Shown here: in pieces, positions 8,950-17,413 of the stretch | How the letters are laid out: every line of letters begins with the position of its first letter | Numbering within the stretch: the first letter of the stretch is position 1 | Assembly (NCBI RefSeq): GCF_001458195.1 | Contig: NZ_CYPU01000043.1 | Coordinates: 1-42,763 of the forward strand | Direction: 5' to 3' | DNA from: Ruegeria atlantica | GTDB taxonomy: Bacteria; Pseudomonadota; Alphaproteobacteria; Rhodobacterales; Rhodobacteraceae | DNA: 42,763 nt | Made by a program: the position numbers and the translations under genes | The notes under the pieces: generated by a model | The model's database searches: none | The model's input: only the letters and a program-made list of their open reading frames with translations | Told to the model about the DNA's origin: nothing

Positions 8950-10533
8950 ATGCTAGTTAGTCTGTATGGCGCAGTTGATCCTGAGGTGTATTTTTTGGCC
9001 TTCAAAGTGACAAGAGAAGAGATCTTGGAAGAGCTGGAACGTATTGTTGGCTCAAAAGACTTCGCCGCCAGCAAACGCACCCGAATGTTTTTTGAGCACC
9101 TCGTCAAAAGTGAAATTGACGGAAAGGGTGAAGAACTTCATGGTACTGCGTTGGCAATGGATGTGTTTGGAAGGGGTGTTGACTTCGATCCCAACACAGA
9201 CCCCGTAGTAAGAACTGAAGCAGTAAAACTGCGAAAGGCGTTGAGTTACTATTACTTAACATCAGGTGGAGAAGACAGGGTAGAGATATCAGTTCCCAAG
9301 GGTCGGTATCGCCCGACGTTTCGTTTTCGAGAATTGGAAACTACAAATGCGACTTTGACTGATTTGCAACTGCTCAGGTTGCCCACGCTCGGCATCAGAT
9401 CGTTCTCAGGTTCAGACACCGAGCGCGCAATTTTTTTTCGAAATGGTTTGCCGGAAGAAATTGCATTAGAACTTGCCCGCTTTGGTCACATTCGGGTACT
9501 GACAGGTTTTCGGGCAGAAAACTCAAAAGTTGGAGGCCAAGAAGACTGCAAATCGCTTGAGAGTTGCGACTATATTTTGGGAGGGACGGTGCGCGAAGAT
9601 GGCGAATGCCTGCGAGTAATTGTTCAGTTAAAGCGTAGAGAAACAGGGGCCTTGCTATGGTCGGAGCGAAAAGACATCTATCTGAGCCACGCCAACGTTT
9701 TCAAAACACAAGAAGACATCGCAAAGCACTGCGCCATCTACATTGCGGATGCGTACGGGTTTGTCGCGACAGACATTGAGAGGAATGTCCAAACGCGGCC
9801 TGCCTCGGACTCTAATGTTTACCAGGCTTTGTTGGCCTTTCATTCGCATCTACGCACAAACAGAGTGAGTAGTTTGTCTCAAATGATGGAGCTTTGTAAA
9901 CTTGCTGTTGCCAATAACCCAACCAGTGGACTTGCGCATGCGCTTTTAGCGTTTGGACACGTCGAAGAAGTATCCGTTGGTCAACAAAGACTGAAATCGG
10001 TTATTGAAGACGGACGTACCCACGCGGAGAAAGCCTTGGCGCTTGAGCCACAATGTCAGGAAGCTCTTGTGGCTGCAGCCATATATGCCCAACTGGATGG
10101 AGACGAACCAAGGTTTTTGCAACTAGTTGATGCTGGGATACGGGCTAATACAAATGGTAACCTTCTGCTCGCTGTAGCTGGAGGATGGATTGCATTGGCC
10201 GGCGACCCTAAGAAAGGCATAGAGTTGGTGCGGAAAGCGACAGATGCGAACCCCGTTTTGCCGACGTGGACCAAAATTACGCTTTGCCTAAAAGATGTTG
10301 AAAGTGGCGATTACAAGGCCGCATCCGAAAAATTGCGCCAATTAGATGTGCGTCACAGTGTAAGTGATCGGTTGATTGTTTCTGCGGTGCATAGCCTCGC
10401 AGGCGAAACAGAGCGAGCTAGGGCACAATTGCCTCAGCTTAACGGCGACTTTACGATTGAAGAGTACCTTAATGATCTACCTTACGCACCCCGCGTTATT
10501 GAAATGATCCGCACCGGGTTGAAACTCTTGTGA
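8950..10533 (+). CDS. TolB-like/TPR protein of the adenylate-cyclase-associated type
   Basis: This 527-aa soluble protein has three parts. Residues ~20-130 form a helical DNA-binding-like module (FDPNTDPVVRTEAVKLRKAL, then a strand hairpin VEISVPKGRYRPTF) that often begins TPR or cyclase proteins in alphaproteobacteria. Residues ~140-280 are a TolB N-domain-like segment (FRNGLPEEIALELARF, DYILGGTVRE). The C-terminal ~240 residues are degenerate TPR helices. No cyclase catalytic motif is present, so a regulatory or scaffold role is inferred. The start is uncertain: the ribosome site before the ATG at 8950 is weak and GTG at 9007 is an alternative. Base composition is more AT-rich than the cph and amine regions. 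Confidence 0.7.
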   Translation: MLVSLYGAVDPEVYFLAFKVTREEILEELERIVGSKDFAASKRTRMFFEHLVKSEIDGKGEELHGTALAMDVFGRGVDFDPNTDPVVRTEAVKLRKALSYYYLTSGGEDRVEISVPKGRYRPTFRFRELETTNATLTDLQLLRLPTLGIRSFSGSDTERAIFFRNGLPEEIALELARFGHIRVLTGFRAENSKVGGQEDCKSLESCDYILGGTVREDGECLRVIVQLKRRETGALLWSERKDIYLSHANVFKTQEDIAKHCAIYIADAYGFVATDIERNVQTRPASDSNVYQALLAFHSHLRTNRVSSLSQMMELCKLAVANNPTSGLAHALLAFGHVEEVSVGQQRLKSVIEDGRTHAEKALALEPQCQEALVAAAIYAQLDGDEPRFLQLVDAGIRANTNGNLLLAVAGGWIALAGDPKKGIELVRKATDANPVLPTWTKITLCLKDVESGDYKAASEKLRQLDVRHSVSDRLIVSAVHSLAGETERARAQLPQLNGDFTIEEYLNDLPYAPRVIEMIRTGLKLL

Positions 10534-10763
10534 TCCAACACAACGCTGGCAGAGCATGAAGCAAGCTAGAAAGGTTTCTGCGCATTCAATCATCTCGTGA
10601 TCACGGCGGTCTCACTGCAATTTCATCTGAGTTTTTAGCAGAACAGCGCCGCAAGATTCAGCCAATACCGATTAGAGATGTGACTGACAGCTCTGGTGCT
10701 TGACTGAAAATTGCGGCGGTCAACTCTTGGCAAGTTTTTTGACTACTCCTGAAGAAATGCTTT

Positions 10764-10994
10764 TCAAGGCTCGATAGATTCTTGAGCATGTAATGAAATG
10801 GCATAAAGCTCAGCTGCATTAGAATAAAAGAAGAATTCCTGATGCGCGCAGGAGAACCGCCCATTCATCTGAAAGTTTTGGTAAATATGACGATGGAGGT
10901 CGCTAAGCTCCTCTGTTTCTTCATAGAATTCAATCAAGTCGTCGGGCTTTATCGACAGTACAAGATCCCAAGCCTTTGAATCAGCATTGTTCAT
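10764..10994 (-). CDS. hypothetical protein, 76 aa
   Basis: I do not recognise a family. The product is acidic in its first half (LIEFYEETEELSDLHRH), has no signal peptide or membrane segment and is probably mostly helical. A very good Shine-Dalgarno AAAGGAGG lies just before the ATG, which is the main argument that the gene is real. It lies 57 bp downstream of the 156-aa gene on the same strand, so the two may be co-transcribed. The 230 bp between it and the convergent TPR gene hold nothing I recognise. Confidence 0.6.
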   Translation of the reverse strand: MNNADSKAWDLVLSIKPDDLIEFYEETEELSDLHRHIYQNFQMNGRFSCAHQEFFFYSNAAELYAISLHAQESIEP

Positions 10995-11051
10995 TTGTTC
11001 CTCCTTTCAATTTGATTGCGATAGATTGCTTGAGTCACCGTGTTCCTTTCT

Positions 11052-11522
11052 TCATGGCGACCCGGTTGGGGCGGCAAGCGACGCCATGGCGGCTTGCTGG
11101 TTTAGTACGATAGGTCTTTTCCCGATACCAATCATTATGGATTGCTCGCTTTTCACCTGATGGACGGCGTCAATAAGTAACGAGTGTTCAGCGCTGCTGG
11201 CTGCAATCAAAAAGTTAGTGACTTCAGGCATGACGTAGTTCCAAGTTGGGCAAGCCAGAGCAAACTGAGCAAAGAAGTTTGCCGTGAACTTAAACAACCG
11301 CTCTGCACTCGTCGCGTTGGATTCTCGTGCTGCCCAGAGTAAGGTTTCCCACAGCCCATTTTCGAAGGCGATTTGAGCCCTATGAGAATTATGCAGGTCA
11401 ATTTGTACTTGGTGCTTTCTAGCAAGTAAAAGCTCAGACGTACGTAAGACCAAATTGTGCGCCGAAGCAGTAGTGGCTGGGTATTGGTCTCGAAGGGTAA
11501 TTAGCAGATCAAATTGTGACAT
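11052..11522 (-). CDS. hypothetical helical protein, 156 aa
   Basis: No family is recognised. The protein is rich in Ala, Leu, Ser and Gln and almost entirely helical by eye. It lacks a signal peptide and Cys clusters and ends in a low-complexity Ala/Pro/Ser tail. The amphipathic, phasin-like look is only an impression. A GAGAGACGA sequence precedes the ATG. It is upstream of the 76-aa gene on the same strand. Upstream, 11523-11818 (296 bp) holds no gene or clear terminator that I can identify. Confidence 0.55.
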   Translation of the reverse strand: MSQFDLLITLRDQYPATTASAHNLVLRTSELLLARKHQVQIDLHNSHRAQIAFENGLWETLLWAARESNATSAERLFKFTANFFAQFALACPTWNYVMPEVTNFLIAASSAEHSLLIDAVHQVKSEQSIMIGIGKRPIVLNQQAAMASLAAPTGSP

Positions 11523-11818
11523 TTCGTCTCTCCACTTTTTGTGTTCACAAAACCAAAATGCGAAGATTTTCCCGACTTGGGAGGAGTTCTACAGTAGTGA
11601 AACTGTAGTCGGAGGAGCTGTTTAGCATCGCAAATAAAAGGTAGTTTCTTGGAGCCGTCTGAGCCAAGGCTTGCTTATCAGACCGACCGGGCGACGCCTC
11701 GTGATTCTCCTCGCCAATTTCTCATAACGAGGGTGGCAACATACTATTCCGTCGGGAGATTAATCTTTCAGAGTGGCGAAAACAGAGGGCTTTAAACGTT
11801 AGAGCACAACACAACGAG

Positions 11819-13168
11819 CTAACTTGGCCAGACCTCAGATGAAGCTGACTTTTTGGTGTGTACATGCACATCCATTTGCGGAAACGCTATAGATATACCT
11901 TCATTCTGTAAGCGGGTCTTTCCGATTTCCGTGAGGTCCCACATCACATCCCAGTAGTCGTCGGTGCGCACCCAGGGCCGACAATAAACGTTCACGGACG
12001 AGGGACCCAGTTCGCCGACAAATATCCGCGTTTCCGGGCTTCTCAGGCATCGTTTGTCTGCCCCTACCATCTCAGCGAGCGTCGCTTTGGCGCGCTCAAT
12101 GTCGTCTGTATATCCAATCCCGAAAACAAGATCGACACGCCGCACTCTGTACTTAGTAAGGTTCTCCATGGATCCTTGCCAGATGGATTGGTTTGGGATC
12201 TGCACCAAACGATTGTCGAAAGTCCTGAGCTTTGTTGAAATCACGTTTACGTCAACCACTGTCCCAATCGTATGATTTATAGATACAGTATCGCCCTTTG
12301 AGTAAGGGTTTGTTGCTTGAAGCAGAAGACCGCCTATAACACTTTGAAAAAAGTTCTGAAGCATGAACACCACAAGGAACCCAAGCCCGCCGAAAATCGC
12401 TGTTGTGATGCCAAGATTTACATCAAGCCCCCACAGGGCGACAAAAAAACCAAGAACAAGAATACTCCAGCGAATGACGTTCGGTATTACCACTGCCGCG
12501 ATTTCATTTTCATTTCTGCGGCGGTGAAGCCGTCTGCTCGAAATTCTTTTCAGAACCCCACCGAGAAGAAATGCAACGGTTAAAACCATTATGGCTTGGA
12601 AAACTCCGCTTAGTGCCCTAAAACCACCCCTGCCTGACAAAACCCAGTCCTTTGAAAGCTGAGCAATCACTGACCATTGATAAGAAAGCAAAAGCTCAGT
12701 CACAAAACCTCTGATAAACCCCTGGTGCTTCTCCAATTCCTCTTTAGAACCGCCTTTACGCTCCAGAGCATTGACCGTTATGAGGTAGTTCTGAAAGTCA
12801 CCGATGTTTTGGCGGTTTATGGTCTTTATTTGATTGACGAGCTCAGGAGCTTGATGATCCACTGCAGTTTCCAACTGCGTCAAGCCTTCGGCAATTTTCG
12901 AGAGGTTGGTCTGGACTCTGCGCTGCCAAATATCTGCTATATTCGTAAGATCTGCTGCTCCTAAAGCAACGACATGCCGAGACAGGACGTCTTCGTCTAC
13001 GTTTGCCTCGCTCGCAATAGCAATTGAGTTTCGATATGGATCCGAGTGAGGAAGTTGCTGCGCCTTAGCACCGCCAAAAAATAACGAAACGAGCAACACA
13101 GCCGTAAATGCAGCGATGCTAGTTGAAACTGAGGTTGTTTTGGCATTCTTCAAATTGAACTGCCCCAT
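11819..13168 (-). CDS. MscS-family mechanosensitive ion channel
   Basis: This 449-aa inner-membrane channel would open under hypo-osmotic stress. From the ATG at 13168 it has a signal peptide (hydrophobic AAFTAVLLVSLFFGGAKA then Gln), a periplasmic helical domain of ~130 residues and several membrane helices. The pore-lining helix is GITTAIFGGLGFLVVFMLQN, and the MscS beta domain follows (NPYSKGDTVSI, IGTVVDVN, NQSIWQGSMENLT). An ORF open to 13378 would place the signal peptide far inside, so 13168 is preferred; ATG 13219 is an alternative with a long n-region. It is larger than E. coli MscS (~286 aa) and so belongs to the class with a periplasmic extension. Confidence 0.85.
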   Translation of the reverse strand: MGQFNLKNAKTTSVSTSIAAFTAVLLVSLFFGGAKAQQLPHSDPYRNSIAIASEANVDEDVLSRHVVALGAADLTNIADIWQRRVQTNLSKIAEGLTQLETAVDHQAPELVNQIKTINRQNIGDFQNYLITVNALERKGGSKEELEKHQGFIRGFVTELLLSYQWSVIAQLSKDWVLSGRGGFRALSGVFQAIMVLTVAFLLGGVLKRISSRRLHRRRNENEIAAVVIPNVIRWSILVLGFFVALWGLDVNLGITTAIFGGLGFLVVFMLQNFFQSVIGGLLLQATNPYSKGDTVSINHTIGTVVDVNVISTKLRTFDNRLVQIPNQSIWQGSMENLTKYRVRRVDLVFGIGYTDDIERAKATLAEMVGADKRCLRSPETRIFVGELGPSSVNVYCRPWVRTDDYWDVMWDLTEIGKTRLQNEGISIAFPQMDVHVHTKKSASSEVWPS

Positions 13169-13490
13169 ACATTTACCCGCATTTATTTCATAGTAAGTCT
13201 GGCGCTTCTTTACCGTCATACTACCACAATCACACCTCGACTTTACATCCATCCAATTTACACAATAGCTATCCGGAACATCAGAAAATTCCCTCTTGCG
13301 CCGTGCCAATAAAAGGACTTTTGGACCGACACCGCGCCCGGCGGCATTGTCCGCGACTCGGACGTAAGTCCTGTTCAAATCAAGGTCCGGTTCCCGCTTA
13401 AGCGGTCAGCGGGAGGTCAAAGCAGACAAGCCGCGTGCCGACAGGTATTGAGCGTCCCGTTTCAGCCGCTTTGTGGACATCCGACAAAAG

Positions 13491-13526
13491 TGCTCAGATG
13501 ACCGCGTTGAGCCCAATGCAGACGAA
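13491..13526 (+). repeat. dispersed GATGACYGC/GAGCCC repeat, copy b
   Basis: The core CAGATGACCGC, TTGAGCCCAATGCAGACG lies in the 497-bp gap 13169-13665 between the divergent MscS and cyclase genes. Apart from this repeat the gap shows no gene or clear regulatory palindrome; promoters for both genes must lie here. Confidence 0.7.
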
Positions 13527-13665
13527 GCATACCATCGCATTTATCGCAAATCCGATAGTCTGTGCTAATCTTGACGTGAGCGTGAAAAAAGAGGCGCAAT
13601 CCTGGAGGTTTCGTTTTGGGAAAAAAGAAACTCGTGATGGCAAATGACTGGCAGGACCAGCCGCG

Positions 13666-14625
13666 ATGACGCGGCCGTCTACTGAACTGCTTGCCGTTTC
13701 GCGCCGCTGGATCGACGCAATCCAGCACAAACGAAAAAACCAGATGCGGAACCTTTTGTCCGAACACCAATACTTGCGCTTCGTCGGTACAGGTGACGGC
13801 GAACTGTGGGCGGGTGACGCGGTGCGCGAGGGGATTGGAGAGTTTTTTGGCGTAATCCCGAGATTCCTTAAACACGAAGAAACTTTTGCCGAAGCCTTTG
13901 AGAATGGTGACTCCGGATGGGCGTGCCTCGCTCATGACATTGTTTTTGCCGATCAGCCCGACAGGACATTTCATGTGAGGAACACCCTAATCTTCGCGCT
14001 CGAAGAGGGCGTTTGGAAAATCGTGCAGCGCCATGGCTCGGTTCCAATCCCGAATATCGATTTCACGGGGATCGAACAAAATGCCATCGCCGACCTTGTC
14101 GCAGCTGCTCGGAAGGGTTTCTCACTGGATCAACGAGACGGTTTTGCCTCGATAATGTTCTCCGACATCGTCAATTCTTCGCGCCTTGCTTCAATGATTG
14201 GCGACCGTCTGTGGTCCTCTGAGGTGGCACGGCATTTTGACATGCTTCGCAAAATCATCGAAGACGCAGGTGGTCAATTTGTGAAGTCGCTGGGCGACGG
14301 AACAATGTCGAGCTTTCCGGAACCTGCTCATGCGTTGCGCGCCGCGCAGGCGATCCTGCAGGCAACTGTGCAATCCGACGGACCTGTTATCGCCCTGCGC
14401 ATTGGTATTCATACCGGCAACATCATCCAGACGAGCGATGATTTCTTTGGGTCCGTTGTCAACAAAGCCGCCCGGATTACCGCCCTTGCTGCCCCGGGCG
14501 AAATCCAGGTATCTGATGCAACGCGCAAAATGGTCGGCGAAACGCATGATTACCGCTTCGCCAACGCGACTTCGGTGGAGTTGCAAGGGTTTGAGGGCGA
14601 GCACCTCATTCACCGGCTCGGCTAA
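13666..14625 (+). CDS. class III adenylate/guanylate cyclase with N-terminal SnoaL/NTF2-like domain
   Basis: This 319-aa cytoplasmic enzyme makes a cyclic nucleotide from ATP or GTP. Residues ~1-125 look like a SnoaL/NTF2-type sensor fold (ELLAVSRRWIDAIQHK, WKIVQRHGSV). The catalytic domain spans ~160-319: the metal Asp is in FASIMFSDIVNSSRL, followed by VKSLGDGTMSSFPEP, the second metal region LRIGIHTGNII and the transition-state segment GSVVNKAARITALA. All expected motifs are present, so it should be active; substrate choice cannot be decided by eye. The start codon has only a weak ribosome site. No membrane segments are present. Confidence 0.88.
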   Translation: MTRPSTELLAVSRRWIDAIQHKRKNQMRNLLSEHQYLRFVGTGDGELWAGDAVREGIGEFFGVIPRFLKHEETFAEAFENGDSGWACLAHDIVFADQPDRTFHVRNTLIFALEEGVWKIVQRHGSVPIPNIDFTGIEQNAIADLVAAARKGFSLDQRDGFASIMFSDIVNSSRLASMIGDRLWSSEVARHFDMLRKIIEDAGGQFVKSLGDGTMSSFPEPAHALRAAQAILQATVQSDGPVIALRIGIHTGNIIQTSDDFFGSVVNKAARITALAAPGEIQVSDATRKMVGETHDYRFANATSVELQGFEGEHLIHRLG

Positions 14626-14778
14626 AGTAATGAGTTGGGAACGGTCTGAACATTTTGCGTTTTCCGACGGTAACTCTGTCCCGCAGAGAGCGCAGTCCTG
14701 AGTGAAAAAAAGATTGCTGAAATCTAATTCCAGTTTTTGTATTTTCGTTGCGTCGACGATTCGAGCCGGAGTGATGCG

Positions 14779-15009
14779 ATGGACATTCCTTCTTTTGTTT
14801 CTTCTGACTTATCCCAAAGTGTTTCGGTTGATGGATCACGTTTTGAAATCTGTATTCACCGTACTTCAGGACAAGAGTATTGGACACTTGAAGTAATCAA
14901 CTATAAGGGCAAGTCATTTGTTTGGGATGACCCTTTTGGGACTGAAAAAGCTGCGTTGAATGCTGCGCTGGTCGCCTTTGAGAAATTGGGAGCTGCGGGG
15001 TTCATATAG
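14779..15009 (+). CDS. hypothetical protein, 76 aa
   Basis: No family is recognised. The ATG at 14779 is chosen because GGAG (14768-14771) sits 7 bp upstream; the frame is open further 5' but without a better start. The product has a beta-rich centre (SRFEICIHRTSG, YWTLEVINYKGKSFVW) and a C-terminal helix, which suggests a small compact domain. It has no signal peptide. It stands alone between the cyclase and the DUF6629-like gene. Confidence 0.5.
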   Translation: MDIPSFVSSDLSQSVSVDGSRFEICIHRTSGQEYWTLEVINYKGKSFVWDDPFGTEKAALNAALVAFEKLGAAGFI

Positions 15010-15090
15010 TCTTAGTCCAAGCCATCACCCACATAGTACGCTGGGCCGCAAACGCAAATCCGGCAGCAATGGCACCAGTAGAGATCGACA

Positions 15091-15127
15091 GGAGCGTATG
15101 ACTGCTCCGAGCCCAGAGCAGAATTCC
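15091..15127 (+). repeat. dispersed GATGACYGC/GAGCCC repeat, copy c (degenerate)
   Basis: GTATGACTGC, TCCGAGCCCAGAGCAGA follows the repeat pattern with several changes. It lies in the 227-bp gap between the 76-aa gene and the membrane protein. Confidence 0.55.
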
Positions 15128-15236
15128 AACAACTGGGGATGGCTGTCTTCGTTTCATGACAAAGGGATACAGTGCGAAAATAGGTTTTTTGGTTCGATTG
15201 GCCCTAGTATTACTGAGGACAAGAGGTGTCGTAGTA

Positions 15237-15926
15237 ATGTGTTTTTCATCTCAAGCGAGCTTTATAGCCGGTGCAGCGCTCGTTACCTGTAGTGGTCTTA
15301 CAATCCGATTGGCTCTGCAAAAGGGGTGCCGTTACCTTCCGTTGGCAAGTTTCCCACTTTTCTTTGGTGTTCAACAGTTTTCCGAAGGCTTTCTGTGGGT
15401 ATCCATTAGTAATTCTGGGACCAGCGGTTCGTTAGAAGCTGCGTTGATATTTCTATTTTTTGCTTATTTTTTTTGGCCGTTTTGGGTGCCTTTGTCAGTA
15501 TCTCTGATTGAATTGGAGCGACGACGCAAGCTGATCTTCCAAGGAATTTGTGGAATAGGGTTCAGTCTCGGAGCCTTGCTATACCTGCCCGTTTTCGTAT
15601 CGCCAGAAAGCCTCGAAATTAAACTCGTTAAACACTCAATTCAGTATGAAAACGCCCAGATGTTTCCAACTGAAGCCACCAAGTACATTGCGCGCCTCAT
15701 ATACTCCTTAGTTATCTGCATCCCGCTTATTGGGTCGAGCGACAAAAGATTGCGAAGGTTTGGTTATCTCATTGTTATTTCCGTTGCTTTTGGATTTTTC
15801 TTTGCGGCTCACGCTTTCACATCGATCTGGTGTTTCATCGCGGCGGTTTTGTCCGCCTACATTTATTTTGTATTGCACAATCTCACTTCAGAAACTCGTG
15901 GCCTGGTCGACTCCGCAAAAAGTTAA
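15237..15926 (+). CDS. DUF6629-like integral membrane protein
   Basis: This 229-aa protein has about six to seven hydrophobic helices. The start MCFSSQASFIAGAAL and LPLASFPLFFGVQQFSEG match the pattern I know from DUF6629-type proteins, whose function is unknown. The start at 15237 is chosen because this signature is the normal N-terminus and AGAGG lies about 10 bp upstream; an earlier in-frame ATG (15156) would add 27 unlike residues. No neighbour suggests a role. Confidence 0.65.
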   Translation: MCFSSQASFIAGAALVTCSGLTIRLALQKGCRYLPLASFPLFFGVQQFSEGFLWVSISNSGTSGSLEAALIFLFFAYFFWPFWVPLSVSLIELERRRKLIFQGICGIGFSLGALLYLPVFVSPESLEIKLVKHSIQYENAQMFPTEATKYIARLIYSLVICIPLIGSSDKRLRRFGYLIVISVAFGFFFAAHAFTSIWCFIAAVLSAYIYFVLHNLTSETRGLVDSAKS

Positions 15927-15990
15927 TTGTTTTGGCTAGTCAATGATTTGGGAACGCACATTTGCTAGGTAACTGACCGCACTGCAACAT

Positions 15991-16029
15991 TGCGATCACT
16001 TGACTGCGCTGAGCCCGATCCTGACATGC
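15991..16029 (+). repeat. dispersed GATGACYGC/GAGCCC repeat, copy d (degenerate)
   Basis: The segment CTTGACTGC, GCTGAGCCCGATCCTGAC keeps the repeat order. It lies in the 362-bp gap 15927-16288 together with a run of C and an FNR-type site; no gene is seen in that gap. Confidence 0.5.
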
Positions 16030-16157
16030 AATACCAGGCCGATTGCCCTACTCAGATCCCAAAAATACGGTCACTTCGACTTCATTTCAGTTCATCGGCG
16101 GCATTGCCGCTTCTTTGTTCCGGGACTGTATCTTCCAATTTCCACTGATTTCGGCTA

Positions 16158-16169
16158 CCCCCCCCCCCC
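16158..16169. repeat. poly-C run of 12
   Basis: Twelve consecutive C bases occur in the noncoding gap. Such a tract is prone to slipped-strand length change or to sequencing error. It is too far (about 120 bp) from the cytochrome gene to be an obvious phase-variation switch. Confidence 0.8.
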
Positions 16170-16217
16170 GCGCTCGCATGGCTGCAATCTGTTATTGCTT
16201 GATCCATGATAGGTCAC

Positions 16218-16231
16218 TTGACCGAGATCAA
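16218..16231 (+). promoter_or_regulatory. FNR/CRP-type box
   Basis: TTGACCGAGATCAA matches the FNR/DNR half-site pattern TTGA-N6-TCAA. It is centred about 64 bp before the ATG of the cytochrome c gene, which suggests control by oxygen or nitrogen oxides. Confidence 0.5.
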
Positions 16232-16288
16232 AGTATCCGTTTTCCGTAAACGTTAACGGTAGCGCACAGTTTCAGAAAGACCGCCCTT

Positions 16289-16702
16289 ATGAAGTATTGG
16301 CTGCTTTTGGTTCCGTTTGTTTTGATGGGAACCACCATAGAAACCACAAGTGCCGGCAAAACACTCTACATGCAGATTTGCGTGTCCTGCCATGGTGTTG
16401 ATGGGAAGGGCGATGGACCTGCAGCAGCGCGTTTGAGTACAAAGCCGGCGGATTTGACTAAGATTGCTGCCCAACGCGACGGTATGTGGCCCGCCCTTGA
16501 GGTTATGGAGATACTGAGCGGGTATTCCCGCAATACTCTACCGCGGGAGGATATGCCCGTTATTGTAGACATTTTGGACCATGACATGAGCGAGTTCGAT
16601 CCGGGAAATGGCGAGCCGTTCCTTATGCCGACTAAGTTGATCGAGATCGCAAACTACCTTGAGACACTGCAGGATCCAGCGCCAGGGTCAAACCTTCCCT
16701 GA
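16289..16702 (+). CDS. class I c-type cytochrome, periplasmic
   Basis: This 137-aa electron carrier has a signal peptide (MKYWLLLVPFVLMGTTIETTSAG) and the haem-binding motif CVSCHG at about residues 31-36, followed by GKGDGPAA as in many mono-haem cytochromes c. A methionine after the LPREDMPV segment is a likely axial ligand. It has no redox-enzyme partner next to it. The FNR-type site 58 bp upstream suggests use under low oxygen. The ribosome site is weak. Confidence 0.8.
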   Translation: MKYWLLLVPFVLMGTTIETTSAGKTLYMQICVSCHGVDGKGDGPAAARLSTKPADLTKIAAQRDGMWPALEVMEILSGYSRNTLPREDMPVIVDILDHDMSEFDPGNGEPFLMPTKLIEIANYLETLQDPAPGSNLP

Positions 16703-16787
16703 AAAAGAAAGGAGCTAATGGACAGTAAATCGATTTGGCCAAAGCCATCTTTTGTTTTTCACACTTTAGCTAAGTTGAATTAGTTGA

Positions 16788-17078
16788 GCTAAAGCAGCTC
16801 ACATAACCGCGCAGCTACCAAGAGCTGTCGAACTGGCAACTGAGATGTTGAACATGGCGCAACGGAAGGACCAACCTGAACCAGTCTTGCTAGGTCACCG
16901 GATGTTGGGGCTTACAAAACTGTTTTCGGGTGAATTATCTGAATCGCTCGAGCACCTCGAAATTGCGACGGACACGAAAATTCCGCAAACCGAGAGATCG
17001 GCGCCATTTCTGTATGGGCAAGACATCGAAGCCGCAGCACGGTGCTTGTATGCTTTGGCTCTGTCTTACCGCGGCTAA
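16788..17078 (+). pseudogene. remnant of TPR region from a cyclase/ATPase-type protein
   Basis: About 96 open codons include RAVELATEMLNMAQR, VLLGHRMLGLTKLFSGEL and FLYGQDIEAAARCLYALALSYRG. These are characteristic of the TPR section in large class III cyclase-AAA ATPase-TPR proteins. The segments before and after are missing and there is no good start, so it is a decayed fragment. Confidence 0.6.
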
Positions 17079-17164
17079 CGGAGGCCATGATCTGCCAGAA
17101 TTGGTCGATGCAAATAAACTGCTGAAGCAACTCTCCTCCTAGCCGTTTTCTTAGAATTTGAGTC

Positions 17165-17411
17165 CGGTTCAAGGTGTCTCCAACACGCACCGTGCTGTGG
17201 ACAACCGAGATGCTGCAGGTGCAGCGCACGACCCTAGAGTCCCGCAATGCCGACCTCCAACTTGTTGCTGATCTCGCCCATGCAGCGAACGACCAGTTTG
17301 GTGTAGCTACATTGCAACATCAGTACTGCTGATCAACGACGGCTTGGAGAGATGTTCGACATCATCGAAGACGCGGTCAAAGAGGTCGAGGCAGAATTCG
17401 CCCGCGCATGA
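17165..17411 (+). pseudogene. unrecognised decayed coding remnant
   Basis: One frame reads TEMLQVQRTTLESRNADL and then DLAHAANDQFGVATLQHQ before a stop at 17330. A second frame continues as ADQRRLGEMFDIIEDAV to a stop at 17409. Together they look like the C-terminal end of one helical protein split by a frameshift. I cannot name the family; a phasin-like protein is only a guess. Confidence 0.3.
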
Positions 17412-17413
17412 CG

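Noticed and set aside
11700..11750. Possible terminator with CCTCGT/ACGAGG arms downstream of the MscS gene
   Set aside because: The loop is over 20 bases and no T-run follows in either direction.
13462..13974. Minus-strand ORF of 170 codons overlapping the cyclase start
   Set aside because: It runs antisense to the well-supported cyclase gene, crosses a dispersed repeat and shows no domain.
16718..16783. A 21-codon ORF after the cytochrome gene with AAAGGAG upstream
   Set aside because: The ribosome site is too close to the ATG (3 bases after GGAG) and the peptide has no recognisable feature; probably chance or a decayed start.
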